Shown here: one piece after another, positions 8,279 to 16,684 of the stretch | Position numbering within the stretch: the first letter of the stretch is position 1 | How the letters are laid out: every line of letters begins with the position of its first letter | Source: Mycolicibacterium pyrenivorans | GTDB taxonomy: Bacteria; Actinomycetota; Actinomycetes; Mycobacteriales; Mycobacteriaceae | Direction of reading: 5' to 3' | Length of the DNA: 64,000 nucleotides | Assembly: GCF_025821625.1 (NCBI RefSeq) | Contig: NZ_JACKSH010000185.1 | Location: 1 to 64,000 of the forward strand | Position numbers and translations under genes: made by a program | The notes under the pieces: model-generated | Databases searched by the model: none | What the model saw: the letters and a program-made list of their open reading frames with translations, nothing else | What the model was told of the DNA's origin: nothing

Positions 8279-8350
8279 ATGACAACAGCGCCACCGGCAA
8301 GCTCCGCACGCCAACACCTCCTCGTGGTGAATCAACAGACCTCCGGATGA
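8279..8350 (+). CDS. Short orphan reading frame, 23 codons (possible remnant)
   Basis: An ATG with GAGGAC upstream opens a 23-residue frame (MTTAPPASSARQHLLVVNQQ, then three more) that ends in TGA. It follows the NTF2-like gene by 10 bases in operon-like spacing. It may be the cut-off start of a lost gene or simply chance. No family is recognisable. Confidence 0.2.
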   Translation: MTTAPPASSARQHLLVVNQQTSG

Positions 8351-8466
8351 CTCGCGTTCGACACCGGGCGTGGGCGTGCGTCGGCGCCAAACCCGCAGGT
8401 GAGATGGCCGTCAAAAGATAACCTCGTTGAGACCCTTGTCACATGCCGCAAACCTACCTACTGTGT

Positions 8467-8486
8467 GTTCACTAGGTTGGTTGAAC
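8467..8486. promoter_or_regulatory. Inverted repeat before tetR, probable autoregulatory operator
   Basis: GTTCA (8467-8471) and TGAAC (8482-8486) are inverted arms separated by 10 bases, ending 11 bases before the tetR start. TetR repressors commonly bind such dyads at their own promoters. Confidence 0.45.
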
Positions 8487-8497
8487 AAGGGAGCTCA

Positions 8498-9151
8498 GTG
8501 AGTACGCCGGACGCCGCAGTGCGGCCCTACGCCACGCTGCTCGCGAAGGGAGAGGACCGCAAACAGCGGATTCTCCAGGTCGCAGAGCGGTTGCTGGCGC
8601 GTCACGGATGGCGCAACACCTCGCTGTCGCAGATCGCCAGGGCAGCGGGCGTCACCCCCGCGGGCCTGCTTCACCACTTCGAATCCAAGGAACAGCTGCT
8701 CAACGCGGTGCTCGACGCGCGCGATGCGGACGACGACACGCACGCCGACCGTTCCGGAGACCTGGTGACCGAGATCTGCCGGGTTGCGGAGCGGTTCGAT
8801 CGGGCCCCGGAACTGGTCGGTACCTTCACCGTGCTGCTGATCGAGAACATCGCGCCCGACGCGCCGCTCCACGACCGTCTGCTGACAAGGCAGCGCGAGG
8901 CCGTCAAGATCGTCACCCAGCTGATCGAGAACGGTCAGCGTGCGGGCCGTTATCGCACCGACTTCGACTCGGCCATCAAGGCCGTCGAGATTCTCGCCTT
9001 CATCAATGGAATGGAGACCGCATGGTTGCTCGATCCTTCGATACCCCTGGCGGAAGTGTTCAAGGGGTACGCCGAAACACTCGCCTGGGACTTCATGCCG
9101 CGGACGGAAGACCATCCGGAGGAAGCAACCTCGATCGGATCCCCGAGATGA
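8498..9151 (+). CDS. TetR-family transcriptional regulator
   Basis: The 217-residue protein has the TetR DNA-binding domain at about residues 18-65 (RKQRILQVAERLLARHGW, then LSQIARAAGVTPAGLLHHF), followed by an all-helical ligand domain without a recognisable ligand. The GTG at 8498 has AAGGGAG upstream. Its stop overlaps the ATG of the next gene (ATGA), so the two are co-expressed. It probably represses its own promoter through the dyad at 8467-8486. Confidence 0.9.
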   Translation: MSTPDAAVRPYATLLAKGEDRKQRILQVAERLLARHGWRNTSLSQIARAAGVTPAGLLHHFESKEQLLNAVLDARDADDDTHADRSGDLVTEICRVAERFDRAPELVGTFTVLLIENIAPDAPLHDRLLTRQREAVKIVTQLIENGQRAGRYRTDFDSAIKAVEILAFINGMETAWLLDPSIPLAEVFKGYAETLAWDFMPRTEDHPEEATSIGSPR

Positions 9152-9657
9152 GGTACCGGCTCGACGTAGTCGCGCGAGACGTCTCCGAGGTGGTCAGGTT
9201 CGCCGGCGGGTGGCTCGTCGACCGGGTGATGGCCGGGTGGGACGTCACGGTGCTGATGTACGACGCCGACGATGTGCGGCCGCTGGAGATCCTCGGCGTG
9301 AAAACGCACGACCTCGACGCAGCCCTCGAGGAGTGGGCGGACCGTCCGCACCCCCAGACCGTCGCCGTCGCCGCGGATCTGTTCGCCACCGACGAGCGTG
9401 TGCGCCGCGGGGTGCTCACCGCGCTCGATCAGGGCATGACCGAGGTGACGCTGTGGGGCGAGCACTGGCCCGACGAGCTGGACAGCACCATCGGCTCGGT
9501 GCGCCACCAGCTGAGCGCAGCGGCCCGCGCGTTCAAGTCCCAGGCACTTGCCGCCACTGCGGACCCGCACGTGGGCACGGTCGATGACGTCGAGACATTC
9601 CGGTGCGGACTGGCGGCGTTGCCGTCGGTCGCCGCCGATCTCACCCCGGCGAGCTGA
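9148..9657 (+). CDS. Conserved protein of unknown function, coupled to tetR
   Basis: A 169-residue protein beginning MRYRLDVVARDVSEVVRFAGGW, with alternating strands and helices such as DVTVLMYDADDVRPLEILG. It has no transmembrane segment, signal peptide or metal motif. The central part, with a DAALEEWADRPHPQTVAVAADLF segment, looks like a compact alpha/beta domain. The ATGA overlap with the upstream tetR suggests a shared role, perhaps sensing. It converges on the quinone oxidoreductase gene. Confidence 0.65.
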   Translation: MRYRLDVVARDVSEVVRFAGGWLVDRVMAGWDVTVLMYDADDVRPLEILGVKTHDLDAALEEWADRPHPQTVAVAADLFATDERVRRGVLTALDQGMTEVTLWGEHWPDELDSTIGSVRHQLSAAARAFKSQALAATADPHVGTVDDVETFRCGLAALPSVAADLTPAS

Positions 9658-9670
9658 AGCCCTTCCCCTT

Positions 9671-9711
9671 CCTCACGTCCGCGGTGTCCTTTTTGCTCCT
9701 CACGTCCGCGT
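9671..9711. repeat. Two copies of a 14-bp direct repeat between convergent genes
   Basis: TCCTCACGTCCGCG occurs at 9671-9684 and 9698-9711, one copy every 27 bases; each is followed by a GTGTC. The second copy includes the stop codon of the minus-strand quinone oxidoreductase gene. The unit length and the TCCTC..CGTCCG core resemble the 27-bp duplication at 3231-3284. Confidence 0.6.
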
Positions 9712-10671
9712 GTCGATCAGCACCTTTCCGATGGCGCGCCCGTCGGCCACGTGACGCAGCGCCGCGGCGGCCTCGGCCAGCGGGTACACGGCGTTGACGT
9801 GGGCGGTCACGCGCCCAGACACCAGCAGATCGCGGAGCTCGGATTCGTTGCGGTCGAACTCCGTCGGCGGCACATCCTGGAACTGAAAGCCCAACACCTG
9901 GATCCCCTTGATCAACACCAGGTTCAACGGGATCCGGGGGATGACACCCGACGCGAAGCCGACCGTCACGAACCGGCCGCCACGCCGCAACGCGCGCAGC
10001 GCCGGCTCGGACAGCTCGCCACCCACCGGATCCACCACCACATCGGCGCCATCCGGAAGAACCTCACGCAACGCTGCTCGAAGCTCCCCGGTGCGGTGGT
10101 TGATCAACCGAGATGCGCCGTAACTGGCTGCCGTATCGAGCTTCTCAGCTGACGACGCGACCGCCGTCACCCTGGCGCCCAACACCACACCGAGCTGCAC
10201 GGCGGCCAATCCGACGCCGCCACCCGCGCCGAGCACCACGAGTTCGTCCCCGGCGCGCAGCCGGGCCATCGAACGCAGCGTGTGATACGCCGTGCGGTGG
10301 GCGACGCCGAACGCCGCAGCGGTGGCGGCGTCGACACCGTCCGGGATGGGCGCCAGGCTCGCCGCGTCGACCACCACCCGCTCGGCGAACGCGCCGGACA
10401 TCGCCGTGCCGGTCACGCGGTCTCCGACCGCGAAACCAGTTGTCTGCGATCCGACTTCATCGACGACCCCGGCGAACTCGCTGCCCGGCACGAACGGGGT
10501 CGGGATGCTGACCTGATACGAATCGGCGACGAGCAGCACATCGGGGAAATTGACCGCCGCCATGTGTACCCGCACGCCGACCTGGCCGATGCCCGCCGTC
10601 GGCACCGGGTACTCCTGCACGCGGACGACCTCCGGCGGTCCGTATTCGCCGCAGACCGCGGCACGCGACAT
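9700..10671 (-). CDS. NADPH:quinone oxidoreductase-like medium-chain dehydrogenase
   Basis: A 323-residue MDR-superfamily protein of the zinc-free quinone reductase branch. The N-terminal GroES-like domain (EYGPPEVVRVQEYPVP) is followed by VVLGAGGGVGLAAVQLG, the nucleotide-binding Rossmann motif near residue 145. No structural zinc Cys cluster is seen. The family reduces quinones, enones or enoyl-CoA with NADPH. It lies 4 bases after the kinase gene and is the last member of the TetR/ACAD/kinase set. Confidence 0.88.
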   Translation of the reverse strand: MSRAAVCGEYGPPEVVRVQEYPVPTAGIGQVGVRVHMAAVNFPDVLLVADSYQVSIPTPFVPGSEFAGVVDEVGSQTTGFAVGDRVTGTAMSGAFAERVVVDAASLAPIPDGVDAATAAAFGVAHRTAYHTLRSMARLRAGDELVVLGAGGGVGLAAVQLGVVLGARVTAVASSAEKLDTAASYGASRLINHRTGELRAALREVLPDGADVVVDPVGGELSEPALRALRRGGRFVTVGFASGVIPRIPLNLVLIKGIQVLGFQFQDVPPTEFDRNESELRDLLVSGRVTAHVNAVYPLAEAAAALRHVADGRAIGKVLIDTRT

Positions 10672-10675
10672 TCGC

Positions 10676-11707
10676 CTAGCCCCGGTAGTCCGTGGACTCG
10701 GCCAACTCCGCGGCCGAGGCCATCAGATCGGTCACGACGGGACCGAACGCCAGCAGCTTCTCGTCGTCTCCGGCCCGCTGGAAGCCCTGCTCCAACACAA
10801 TGGCCAGCTTCCACTTGGCCAGCACCAGGTAGTAGTCGAGGTCGTCGACCTGCCGGCCCGACACGGCGGCGTAATGCGCGACCACCTGGTCGCGCGACGG
10901 CATGCCGCGCATGTCGACGTAGCTCATCTCGGACTCGGCCGGGTTCGCCGTGTCCTCTGGCCAGCTCTGCACCATCCAGCCGAGGTCCAGTTTCGGATCG
11001 CCGACCGTGCCCATCTCCCAGTCGACGATGGCGGCCAACTGCGCCGGCGCCCCGTGGCGATACATCACGTTGGCGAACTGGTAGTCACCGTGCATCAGGC
11101 CCGGGATGAAGTCCAGCGGCCGGTGTGCGCGGAGCCAGTCGGTGGCCACCTCCAGGCCGGGAATGTCCCGCTTCCTGATCCGCTCGAGGAAGCCGATCCA
11201 CCTGTCGACCTGACGCTCGTGGAATCCGTCCGGGCGGCCCAGGTCCTGTAACCCCCTGGCCTTCCAGTCCACCTTGGACAGCAACGCAATGCCTTCGGCC
11301 AATTGGTAACTGAGCTCCGGGCGGGTGTCGAGTTCGCTGTTGAACGGCTCGGGCCACACACCGTGCGTGTCCATCGGGGACCAGCCGTCGACGAAACCCA
11401 TCAGGTAGAACGGCCGGCCGAGCACGTCGGGGTCCTCGCACACCCCGACCGCCGCGGTGTGCGGCACGTCAGTACCCTCGAGCGCTTCGATGATGCGCCA
11501 CTCGCGCAGGATGCCCTTGTCCCGGTCGGGGGGAGCGCCGGGCGGTGGCATGCGGACGACGCAGCGCTGCTCGCCCCGGGCGATCTCGTAGATGACGTTC
11601 TGTGTCCCGCCGGACAGGAAGCGCGTCCGCACCGGTTCACCCTTGCCAGGCAGGATTGCGGCGTCGTCCAGCCACTCGGCGAGCCGCGCTGTGTTGAGGC
11701 CGGTCAA
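10676..11707 (-). CDS. APH-type phosphotransferase, acyl-CoA dehydrogenase partner
   Basis: A 343-residue kinase of the aminoglycoside-phosphotransferase fold. The catalytic loop is GLMHGDYQFANVMY, with the metal-binding motif IVDWEMGTVGDPKLDLGW after it. In Pseudomonas LvaA and in the ACAD10/11 kinase domain, relatives phosphorylate 4-hydroxyacyl-CoA so that a dehydrogenase-fold partner can remove phosphate. The partner here is the adjacent upstream gene. The TTG start at 11707 overlaps the ACAD stop and has GGAGG about 10 bases upstream; the open frame further upstream is a shadow of the ACAD gene. Confidence 0.82.
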   Translation of the reverse strand: MTGLNTARLAEWLDDAAILPGKGEPVRTRFLSGGTQNVIYEIARGEQRCVVRMPPPGAPPDRDKGILREWRIIEALEGTDVPHTAAVGVCEDPDVLGRPFYLMGFVDGWSPMDTHGVWPEPFNSELDTRPELSYQLAEGIALLSKVDWKARGLQDLGRPDGFHERQVDRWIGFLERIRKRDIPGLEVATDWLRAHRPLDFIPGLMHGDYQFANVMYRHGAPAQLAAIVDWEMGTVGDPKLDLGWMVQSWPEDTANPAESEMSYVDMRGMPSRDQVVAHYAAVSGRQVDDLDYYLVLAKWKLAIVLEQGFQRAGDDEKLLAFGPVVTDLMASAAELAESTDYRG

Positions 11708-13002
11708 CTGTTCCCCACCTCCAGGTCGAGGTACTCGGCGAAGCGTTCCCGGGCCGCATCGCGCTTGCGCGGCAACCACTCCGAGGGCCAGATGTCGTCG
11801 CTGGCCCGGTAACCGCGCAGCACCTGCTTGGCGACGGTGGTCTTGTGCACCTCGGTGGGTCCGTCGGCCAGACCCATCACCGCTGCACCGGTGACCATGC
11901 CGAGGAACGGCATCTCGTTGGTGACGCCGAGCGCCCCGTGCACCTGCATGGCTCGCCACGCTATGTCGTGCAGCACGGTCGGCATGACGACCTTCACCGC
12001 GGCGATGTCCTTGCGAACCTTCTTGTAGTCGTTGTACTTGTCGATCTCCCACGCGGTGTGGAGCACCATCAGCCGGAACTGCTTGAGCTGCGCGTAGGAG
12101 TCCGCGATGTACTCCTGCACCGCCTGTTTGTCGGCGAGTCGGCTGCCCGCGGTCTCGCGGCTCAGCGCTCGTTCGCACATCATGTCGATCGCCTTCTGTG
12201 CCAACCCGATCGTGCGCATGGCGTGATGGATGCGGCCACCGCCCAGTCGCGTCTGAGCGATGACGAACGCCTGACCCTCACCGCCCAGCAGCGCAGAGTC
12301 CGGGACGCGGACGTTGTCGTAGTGGATCAGCGCGTGGCTGCCTTCGCCTTCCCGCTCGCCGTACAGTCCGACGTTGCGCACGATGTTCACCCCGGGGGTG
12401 TCCGTCGGCAGCAGGAACATCGACATGCCTTGATAGGGGCTGACGTCGGGGTTGGTCACCACCATGACGATGAGGAATGACGCGGTGTTGGCGTTGGAGG
12501 AGAAGTACTTCCAGCCGTTGATCACCCAGTCGTCCCCGTCGCGAACGGCAGCGGTGGTGAACTGGGTGGGGTCGGAGCCGCCCTGCGGTTCGGTCATCGA
12601 GTAGCTGGAGAACAGTTCGCCCTCGAGCAGCGGACGCAGATACCGTTCCTTCTGCTCCGGCGTGCCGTAGTGAGCGATGATCTCGGCATTGCCCGTGTCG
12701 GGGGCCTGACACCCGAAGATGATCGGCGCCCACTGCGAGCGGCCGAGGATCTCGTTGAGCAGCGCCAGCTTGAGCTGGCCGTACCCCTGACCACCGAGGT
12801 CGGGCCCGAGATGCGTGGCCCACAGCCCCTTTTGGCGGACCTGCTCCTTGAGTGGGTCGACGACCTTGCGCCTGGTCTCGTTCAACGGGGTGAACTGTAG
12901 ATGCGGCCAGATGAGGTCGAGAGGCTCGACCTCGTCGCGCACGAATGCATCGGCCCAGTCCAGGAGTTGCTGGTATTCAGGGTCGGTCTCGAAGTCCCAC
13001 AT
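11704..13002 (-). CDS. Acyl-CoA dehydrogenase, ACAD10/11-like
   Basis: A 432-residue acyl-CoA dehydrogenase-fold protein. SMTEPQGGSDPTQF is the flavin-contact motif, GWKYFSSNANTA follows, and the C-terminal half has QVHGALGVTNEMPFLGM and ADGPTEVHKTTVAKQ. The TEVH ending and Pro/Gln-rich flavin motif are typical of the ACAD10/11 subgroup rather than classical beta-oxidation enzymes. Its stop overlaps the kinase start by 4 bases. It probably acts with that kinase on a hydroxyacyl-CoA. The TetR gene lies 16 bases upstream. Confidence 0.87.
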   Translation of the reverse strand: MWDFETDPEYQQLLDWADAFVRDEVEPLDLIWPHLQFTPLNETRRKVVDPLKEQVRQKGLWATHLGPDLGGQGYGQLKLALLNEILGRSQWAPIIFGCQAPDTGNAEIIAHYGTPEQKERYLRPLLEGELFSSYSMTEPQGGSDPTQFTTAAVRDGDDWVINGWKYFSSNANTASFLIVMVVTNPDVSPYQGMSMFLLPTDTPGVNIVRNVGLYGEREGEGSHALIHYDNVRVPDSALLGGEGQAFVIAQTRLGGGRIHHAMRTIGLAQKAIDMMCERALSRETAGSRLADKQAVQEYIADSYAQLKQFRLMVLHTAWEIDKYNDYKKVRKDIAAVKVVMPTVLHDIAWRAMQVHGALGVTNEMPFLGMVTGAAVMGLADGPTEVHKTTVAKQVLRGYRASDDIWPSEWLPRKRDAARERFAEYLDLEVGNS

Positions 13003-13018
13003 GCGGCCTCCTTGCCGG

Positions 13019-13678
13019 TCAGGGTTTCCTGTGTCGGTATCCGTCGATGAGTGTGGAGATGTCGGAGGTCACGACCTCGGCGAACGAACGTGTCCCGAAC
13101 GCGCCCGCCGCCCAGTGCCGGGCACCCTCACTGACCATCGTCTGAGCCAGGTAGGCCAGGTGTGTGATCTCTTCATCGTTCAAGTCGGGCAGCTTGCCGT
13201 CGACCGTGGCCCGCGCGAACAGCTCGCTGAACATGTCGGCGTCGACGCCGGAGGAAGCGCCTTCGGCCAGGATGCGATGCTCGTGCCGGTAACCCTCGAG
13301 GATCGTCTCGATGACGAGTTCCTTCGGGTTGCGTGCCATCGATCGCTCGAAGGTCGTCAGGGCGGCGGCGATGACGGCTTCGATCTCGTAGGGCCCTTGC
13401 AGCAGCTTGTGGATCGCTCGGTGCGCCGATCGGGTGGACATGACCCCGACCTCGAAGAGAACGTCCTCTTTGCGCGGGAAGTAGAAGTAGAACAGTGCCT
13501 TGGAGACGCCGGCCGCCGTGCAGATGTCGGCAATCGTGGTGGTGGCGTAGCCCTTGGTGCGCCACAGGGCCATCGCCGCCTGGACGAGGACACGCTTGGT
13601 CTCGTGAGACCGGGCTCGCTGAAAGGACGCTCGGCGCTGACCGCGGTCAGCAGCGACGACGGCGGCGGTCTTCGGCAT
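13019..13678 (-). CDS. TetR-family transcriptional regulator
   Basis: The 219-residue protein has a basic N-terminus, then the TetR helix-turn-helix at about residues 28-75 (TKRVLVQAAMALWRTKGY, TIADICTAAGVSKALFYFYF). The C-terminal domain is helical. It is the first gene of a minus-strand set with the ACAD, kinase and quinone oxidoreductase genes. It is the obvious candidate to control them in response to an acyl-CoA or hydroxy-acid ligand. No clear palindrome was found in front of it. Confidence 0.9.
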   Translation of the reverse strand: MPKTAAVVAADRGQRRASFQRARSHETKRVLVQAAMALWRTKGYATTTIADICTAAGVSKALFYFYFPRKEDVLFEVGVMSTRSAHRAIHKLLQGPYEIEAVIAAALTTFERSMARNPKELVIETILEGYRHEHRILAEGASSGVDADMFSELFARATVDGKLPDLNDEEITHLAYLAQTMVSEGARHWAAGAFGTRSFAEVVTSDISTLIDGYRHRKP

Positions 13679-13781
13679 TCACCGGACATTATCAGAGCTG
13701 CGCAGGACTGCCTATAGCTGACCGGTGTCTAACTAACTCGGAGGCGGTGGCGACATGGTCTGAATCGCGGACAATGGCTTG

Positions 13782-13967
13782 ATGGGATGGCTTCGCGTCG
13801 CGGCACTGGCGTTCGCCGCGTTGGCGCTGATCGCAGGTGGGTTGCAGGTGGCGGCCTTCGTCTCATCGGGTTTCGTGCGCCATCTCGTCCTCGGGGTGTT
13901 CGCGTGCTCCGTCGGAATCTGCGTTGCCGGTGCCGTCGTCGCATCGGTGATGCGGTCCCGGCGCTGA
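13782..13967 (+). CDS. Small membrane protein, two predicted helices
   Basis: The 61-residue protein MGWLRVAALAFAALALIAGG... has two hydrophobic stretches (about residues 4-25 and 34-55) with a basic end (MRSRR). It has no recognised family. ATG 13782 is preferred over the TTG three bases before; the ribosome site is weak. It is divergent from the tetR gene and converges on the LLM oxidoreductase gene. Its role is unknown. Confidence 0.55.
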   Translation: MGWLRVAALAFAALALIAGGLQVAAFVSSGFVRHLVLGVFACSVGICVAGAVVASVMRSRR

Positions 13968-13995
13968 GGCGCCCCACGCAGGAGCCAGACGTGGG

Positions 13996-14952
13996 CTACA
14001 AAGTTGACCGAATCGATGCCAGGAACTCCTGTGTCCGTCGTCGTGACGCGCGACGCGCTTCGGGGTCGTTCCCGAGCGGCACAATGCGTGCCGCGAAGTC
14101 TGTGACGCCGGAGTCCCGGTGACTCCTCAGCCGGTCGGCGACGGTCGTCTCGCTCCCCGCCGCCATCGTGTCGCCGATGTCCTCGGCATCCCCGTGCTCC
14201 AGCAGTCGAACGTAGTTGGGGGAGAAGTGGGCATGGCCGAGAACCTCGCTGGCGAGGGCACGGGCCTCGTCGACCTCGGCCTCGGCACACACGGCGACGG
14301 GAACACCGGCGACGATGCGGGGCGCGGGCCGTCCGGCCGCCTCGGCGGCCGCGGTGATGCGCGGAGCGACGTGTTCGCCGACCGCGCGCTCGTCGGCCAT
14401 CCACAGGATGGTGCCGTCGGCCCGCTCTCCCGCGATCCGCAGCATGGTGGGGCCCAGGGCTGCGAGCAGGACGGGGGGAGCGCCGATGTCGGTCACGTCA
14501 ACGGGGCTGTGGACGCGGAAGCCGTCGTTCTCGACGTCGACGGTGCCCGGCCCGGCGAATGCCGCCGAGATCACCTGTAGGTGGTCGCGCAGCGCGCGTA
14601 CGGGCCGATCATACGGAAGCCCGAACTGCCCGTTGATGATCCAGTCGTGCGAGAGCCCGAGGCCGAGGGCGAACCGGCCACTGCACGCGGCGGCCGTGGT
14701 CAGAGCCTGCTGGGCCAGGGCGAGCGGGTGGCGGGTCTGGATGGGGACCACCGCGGTGCCGAGTTCAATTGTCGTGGTGGCCTGGCCGAGCAGTGCGACG
14801 GCCGTCATCGCGTCGAGGTAGCCGGGTACCTGCGGGAACCAGAACGACGCGAAACCCTGACCCTCCGCGGCTTTTCCGTCATCGAGCAGCCCGGTCAACC
14901 GGTCGGCGCGCGGGCGCTCCCTGTCCGATCCGACCATTATGCCGATCCGCAT
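13996..14952 (-). CDS. LLM-class oxidoreductase, probably F420-dependent
   Basis: A 318-residue luciferase-like TIM-barrel protein. Markers are MRIGIMVGSDRERP at the start, TTTIELGTAVVPIQTRHPLALAQQA, RFALGLGLSHDWII and the C-terminal VTDFAARIVPLG. In mycobacteria most relatives use coenzyme F420 and oxidise or reduce alcohols, ketones or enones. ATG 14952 is preferred, with GGAGGG just upstream; GTG 14964 is possible. The upstream unknown gene ends just before it at 14965, so the two are likely co-transcribed. Confidence 0.85.
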   Translation of the reverse strand: MRIGIMVGSDRERPRADRLTGLLDDGKAAEGQGFASFWFPQVPGYLDAMTAVALLGQATTTIELGTAVVPIQTRHPLALAQQALTTAAACSGRFALGLGLSHDWIINGQFGLPYDRPVRALRDHLQVISAAFAGPGTVDVENDGFRVHSPVDVTDIGAPPVLLAALGPTMLRIAGERADGTILWMADERAVGEHVAPRITAAAEAAGRPAPRIVAGVPVAVCAEAEVDEARALASEVLGHAHFSPNYVRLLEHGDAEDIGDTMAAGSETTVADRLRSHRDSGVTDFAARIVPLGNDPEARRASRRRTQEFLASIRSTL

Positions 14953-14964
14953 CACACCCTCCAC

Positions 14965-15708
14965 TCACGGCACATAGCGGTCCCATTCGTACGGTACGAC
15001 GGGATGAAACGGCGCTGCGAAGAGCGGTTCGACGCCGTCGTCGCTCCAGCGCTTGTTCAGAACGGGTCGCAGTCGCTCGGCGGTGACGACCGGATCGTCA
15101 TCCAGGAAGAAGTACGAGATGGTCTGTCCTGCTTGTGCACTCGCCAGGCGGGCCTCGACGGACAGCGACGTCGCCGTCCACACCCCGGCGACGCCGTCGA
15201 CATCGAGCAGATCCGCCGGCGCCGGTGCGGCCGATTCCAGTAGCAGGTACACGCCTCGGGTTGGCCACCACGGCAGGACGTCGGCGCCGACCTTGACGCG
15301 TGGTGCCGCGGTCTTCTCGCCGACGTCGTAGACGCCGCGCTCGACCGGTGGCAGCAGCGGCAGCTTGCGGCCGGCGTCGCCGAGTGCTTTGGACAGCGAA
15401 AGGAACGGCTCCATACCGCCGGGATCGGCGAAGAAGTAGGTCATCACATGGTCGATTTCGTCGTAGCGGCCACGACCGCATGCGCGCACAGATCGACACG
15501 CGGGAGTCGAGACCAGCCGCAGTGACGCGCGGACCGCGGACAGACGGTGCTGCTCGGGGCGGTGGTCGAGGGTGTGCCAGCGCAGGTAGTCGGCGTCGGC
15601 GCCGTCTGGGTGTCGCCTCGCCATGGATACGAACAGGGTGGTGACGTCCCCGTGGCCTTCGGCGAGGACTCCGGGCACCTCGTCGGACGGCGTGCCGGGT
15701 AACTGCAT
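14965..15708 (-). CDS. Conserved protein of unknown function
   Basis: A 247-residue soluble protein with two related halves: VTTLFVSMARRHPDGADADYLRWHTLDHRPEQ near the start and VYLLLESAAPAPADLLDVDGVAG in the second. The pattern suggests a duplicated dimeric alpha/beta-barrel (EthD- or ABM-like), but this is a guess from the strand pattern and the WHTLDHRPEQHRL segment. Its start lies 10 bases from the epimerase stop, and its stop adjoins the LLM oxidoreductase gene, so the three probably form one minus-strand operon. Confidence 0.55.
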   Translation of the reverse strand: MQLPGTPSDEVPGVLAEGHGDVTTLFVSMARRHPDGADADYLRWHTLDHRPEQHRLSAVRASLRLVSTPACRSVRACGRGRYDEIDHVMTYFFADPGGMEPFLSLSKALGDAGRKLPLLPPVERGVYDVGEKTAAPRVKVGADVLPWWPTRGVYLLLESAAPAPADLLDVDGVAGVWTATSLSVEARLASAQAGQTISYFFLDDDPVVTAERLRPVLNKRWSDDGVEPLFAAPFHPVVPYEWDRYVP

Positions 15709-15718
15709 CGCGATTCCT

Positions 15719-16639
15719 TCAGTCCGTCGTCACTCGAAGAAGTTCCGGGTGCCGTGCCTCGATCATCCGCCGGAAGCCCTCGCGCCACGGGACTTTCGTC
15801 GAGCCCAGCACCTCGTGCATGTAGGTGACATCGGGCCACAGCGGGGTGTGCGCATCGGGCGTGTAGTCGAACGTCGGCTCGACGCCCACCAACTCACCCA
15901 TGTACGCGCAGTACTCCTCGACACTGACCGTCTCGCTGCCTGCCCAGTTCACCACGAGGGGCGGGGTGGCCGCGACCTCCATGGCTCGGATACCGAGTTC
16001 GACGTAGTCGTCCTCGTAGATCGGGTTGTAGTTGTTCGGCTTGTCGGGATACAGCCGAATCGGCTTTCCCGCCAACATCATCTCCAACCGGTCTGCGGGT
16101 GCGCCCCCCTCGGGTCCGTAGGTCGAGCAGATCCGGATGACCGTCAACGGGACGCCGTACTGGTTGGCGACCCACGTACACACGGCCTCCGCCGCGATCT
16201 TCGAGAAGCTGTAGTTGGCGCGCAGGGGCACGCCCGGAGGATCGGATTCCCTCAGGGGGCGCCGGCCCTGGTAGCCATAGACCGAACCGGTGGAACAGAG
16301 GACGAACCCTTTGGCGGTGCGGCAGTGGTACAACAGGTCGCCGGACCTCTGCGCGTTGGTGTCGACACACCGGCTCCACTCGCCTTGGCCGGTGTCCACC
16401 GCCGCATGGAAGACATAGCTGAAGTCCGAAGGCAACGCGGAAAAGTCGCCGGCACTCACGTCGAGTGCGATCGGGGTGATGCCGGCGTCGGCCAACCTGT
16501 CTCGGTCCGCAGGGTTTTGAAGGCGCGCCGCACCCCACACCTCGTTGTCCTTCGCGAGCGCGCGGGCGAGGGGGAACGCGATCTTGCCGGTCGCGCCGGT
16601 GATGAGGATCTTCTCTGCGTCGAGCATCCCTTCAGTCAT
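15719..16639 (-). CDS. NAD-dependent epimerase/dehydratase family protein
   Basis: An extended-SDR protein of 306 residues. ITGATGKIAFPLARAL is the dinucleotide-binding motif, LCSTGSVYGY holds the catalytic Ser region, and NYSFSKIAAE carries the YxxxK pair. Such proteins act on sugar nucleotides or on hydroxysteroid-like and hydroxyacyl substrates; the catabolic surroundings favour the second. ATG 16639 is chosen, with ATG 16627 as alternative. It is divergent from an acyl-CoA dehydrogenase gene across 45 bases that hold an AAGTACTT palindrome. Confidence 0.82.
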   Translation of the reverse strand: MTEGMLDAEKILITGATGKIAFPLARALAKDNEVWGAARLQNPADRDRLADAGITPIALDVSAGDFSALPSDFSYVFHAAVDTGQGEWSRCVDTNAQRSGDLLYHCRTAKGFVLCSTGSVYGYQGRRPLRESDPPGVPLRANYSFSKIAAEAVCTWVANQYGVPLTVIRICSTYGPEGGAPADRLEMMLAGKPIRLYPDKPNNYNPIYEDDYVELGIRAMEVAATPPLVVNWAGSETVSVEEYCAYMGELVGVEPTFDYTPDAHTPLWPDVTYMHEVLGSTKVPWREGFRRMIEARHPELLRVTTD

Positions 16640-16660
16640 AGCGCACCGAACCGCATATGT

Positions 16661-16670
16661 TAAGTACTTG
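16661..16670. promoter_or_regulatory. AAGTACTT palindrome in a divergent promoter (MarR-type operator candidate)
   Basis: TAAGTACTTG differs by one base from the CAAGTACTTG pair at 33255 and 33275 next to the MarR gene. It lies in the 45-base gap between the epimerase and acyl-CoA dehydrogenase genes, a natural position to control both. Confidence 0.45.
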
Positions 16671-16684
16671 ATAAGCTCAGTTGC

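Noticed and set aside
11708..12178. Longer N-terminus for the APH-type kinase
   Set aside because: The frame is open there, but it is antisense-phase shadow of the acyl-CoA dehydrogenase gene; a TTG with GGAGG at 11707 fits the family start.
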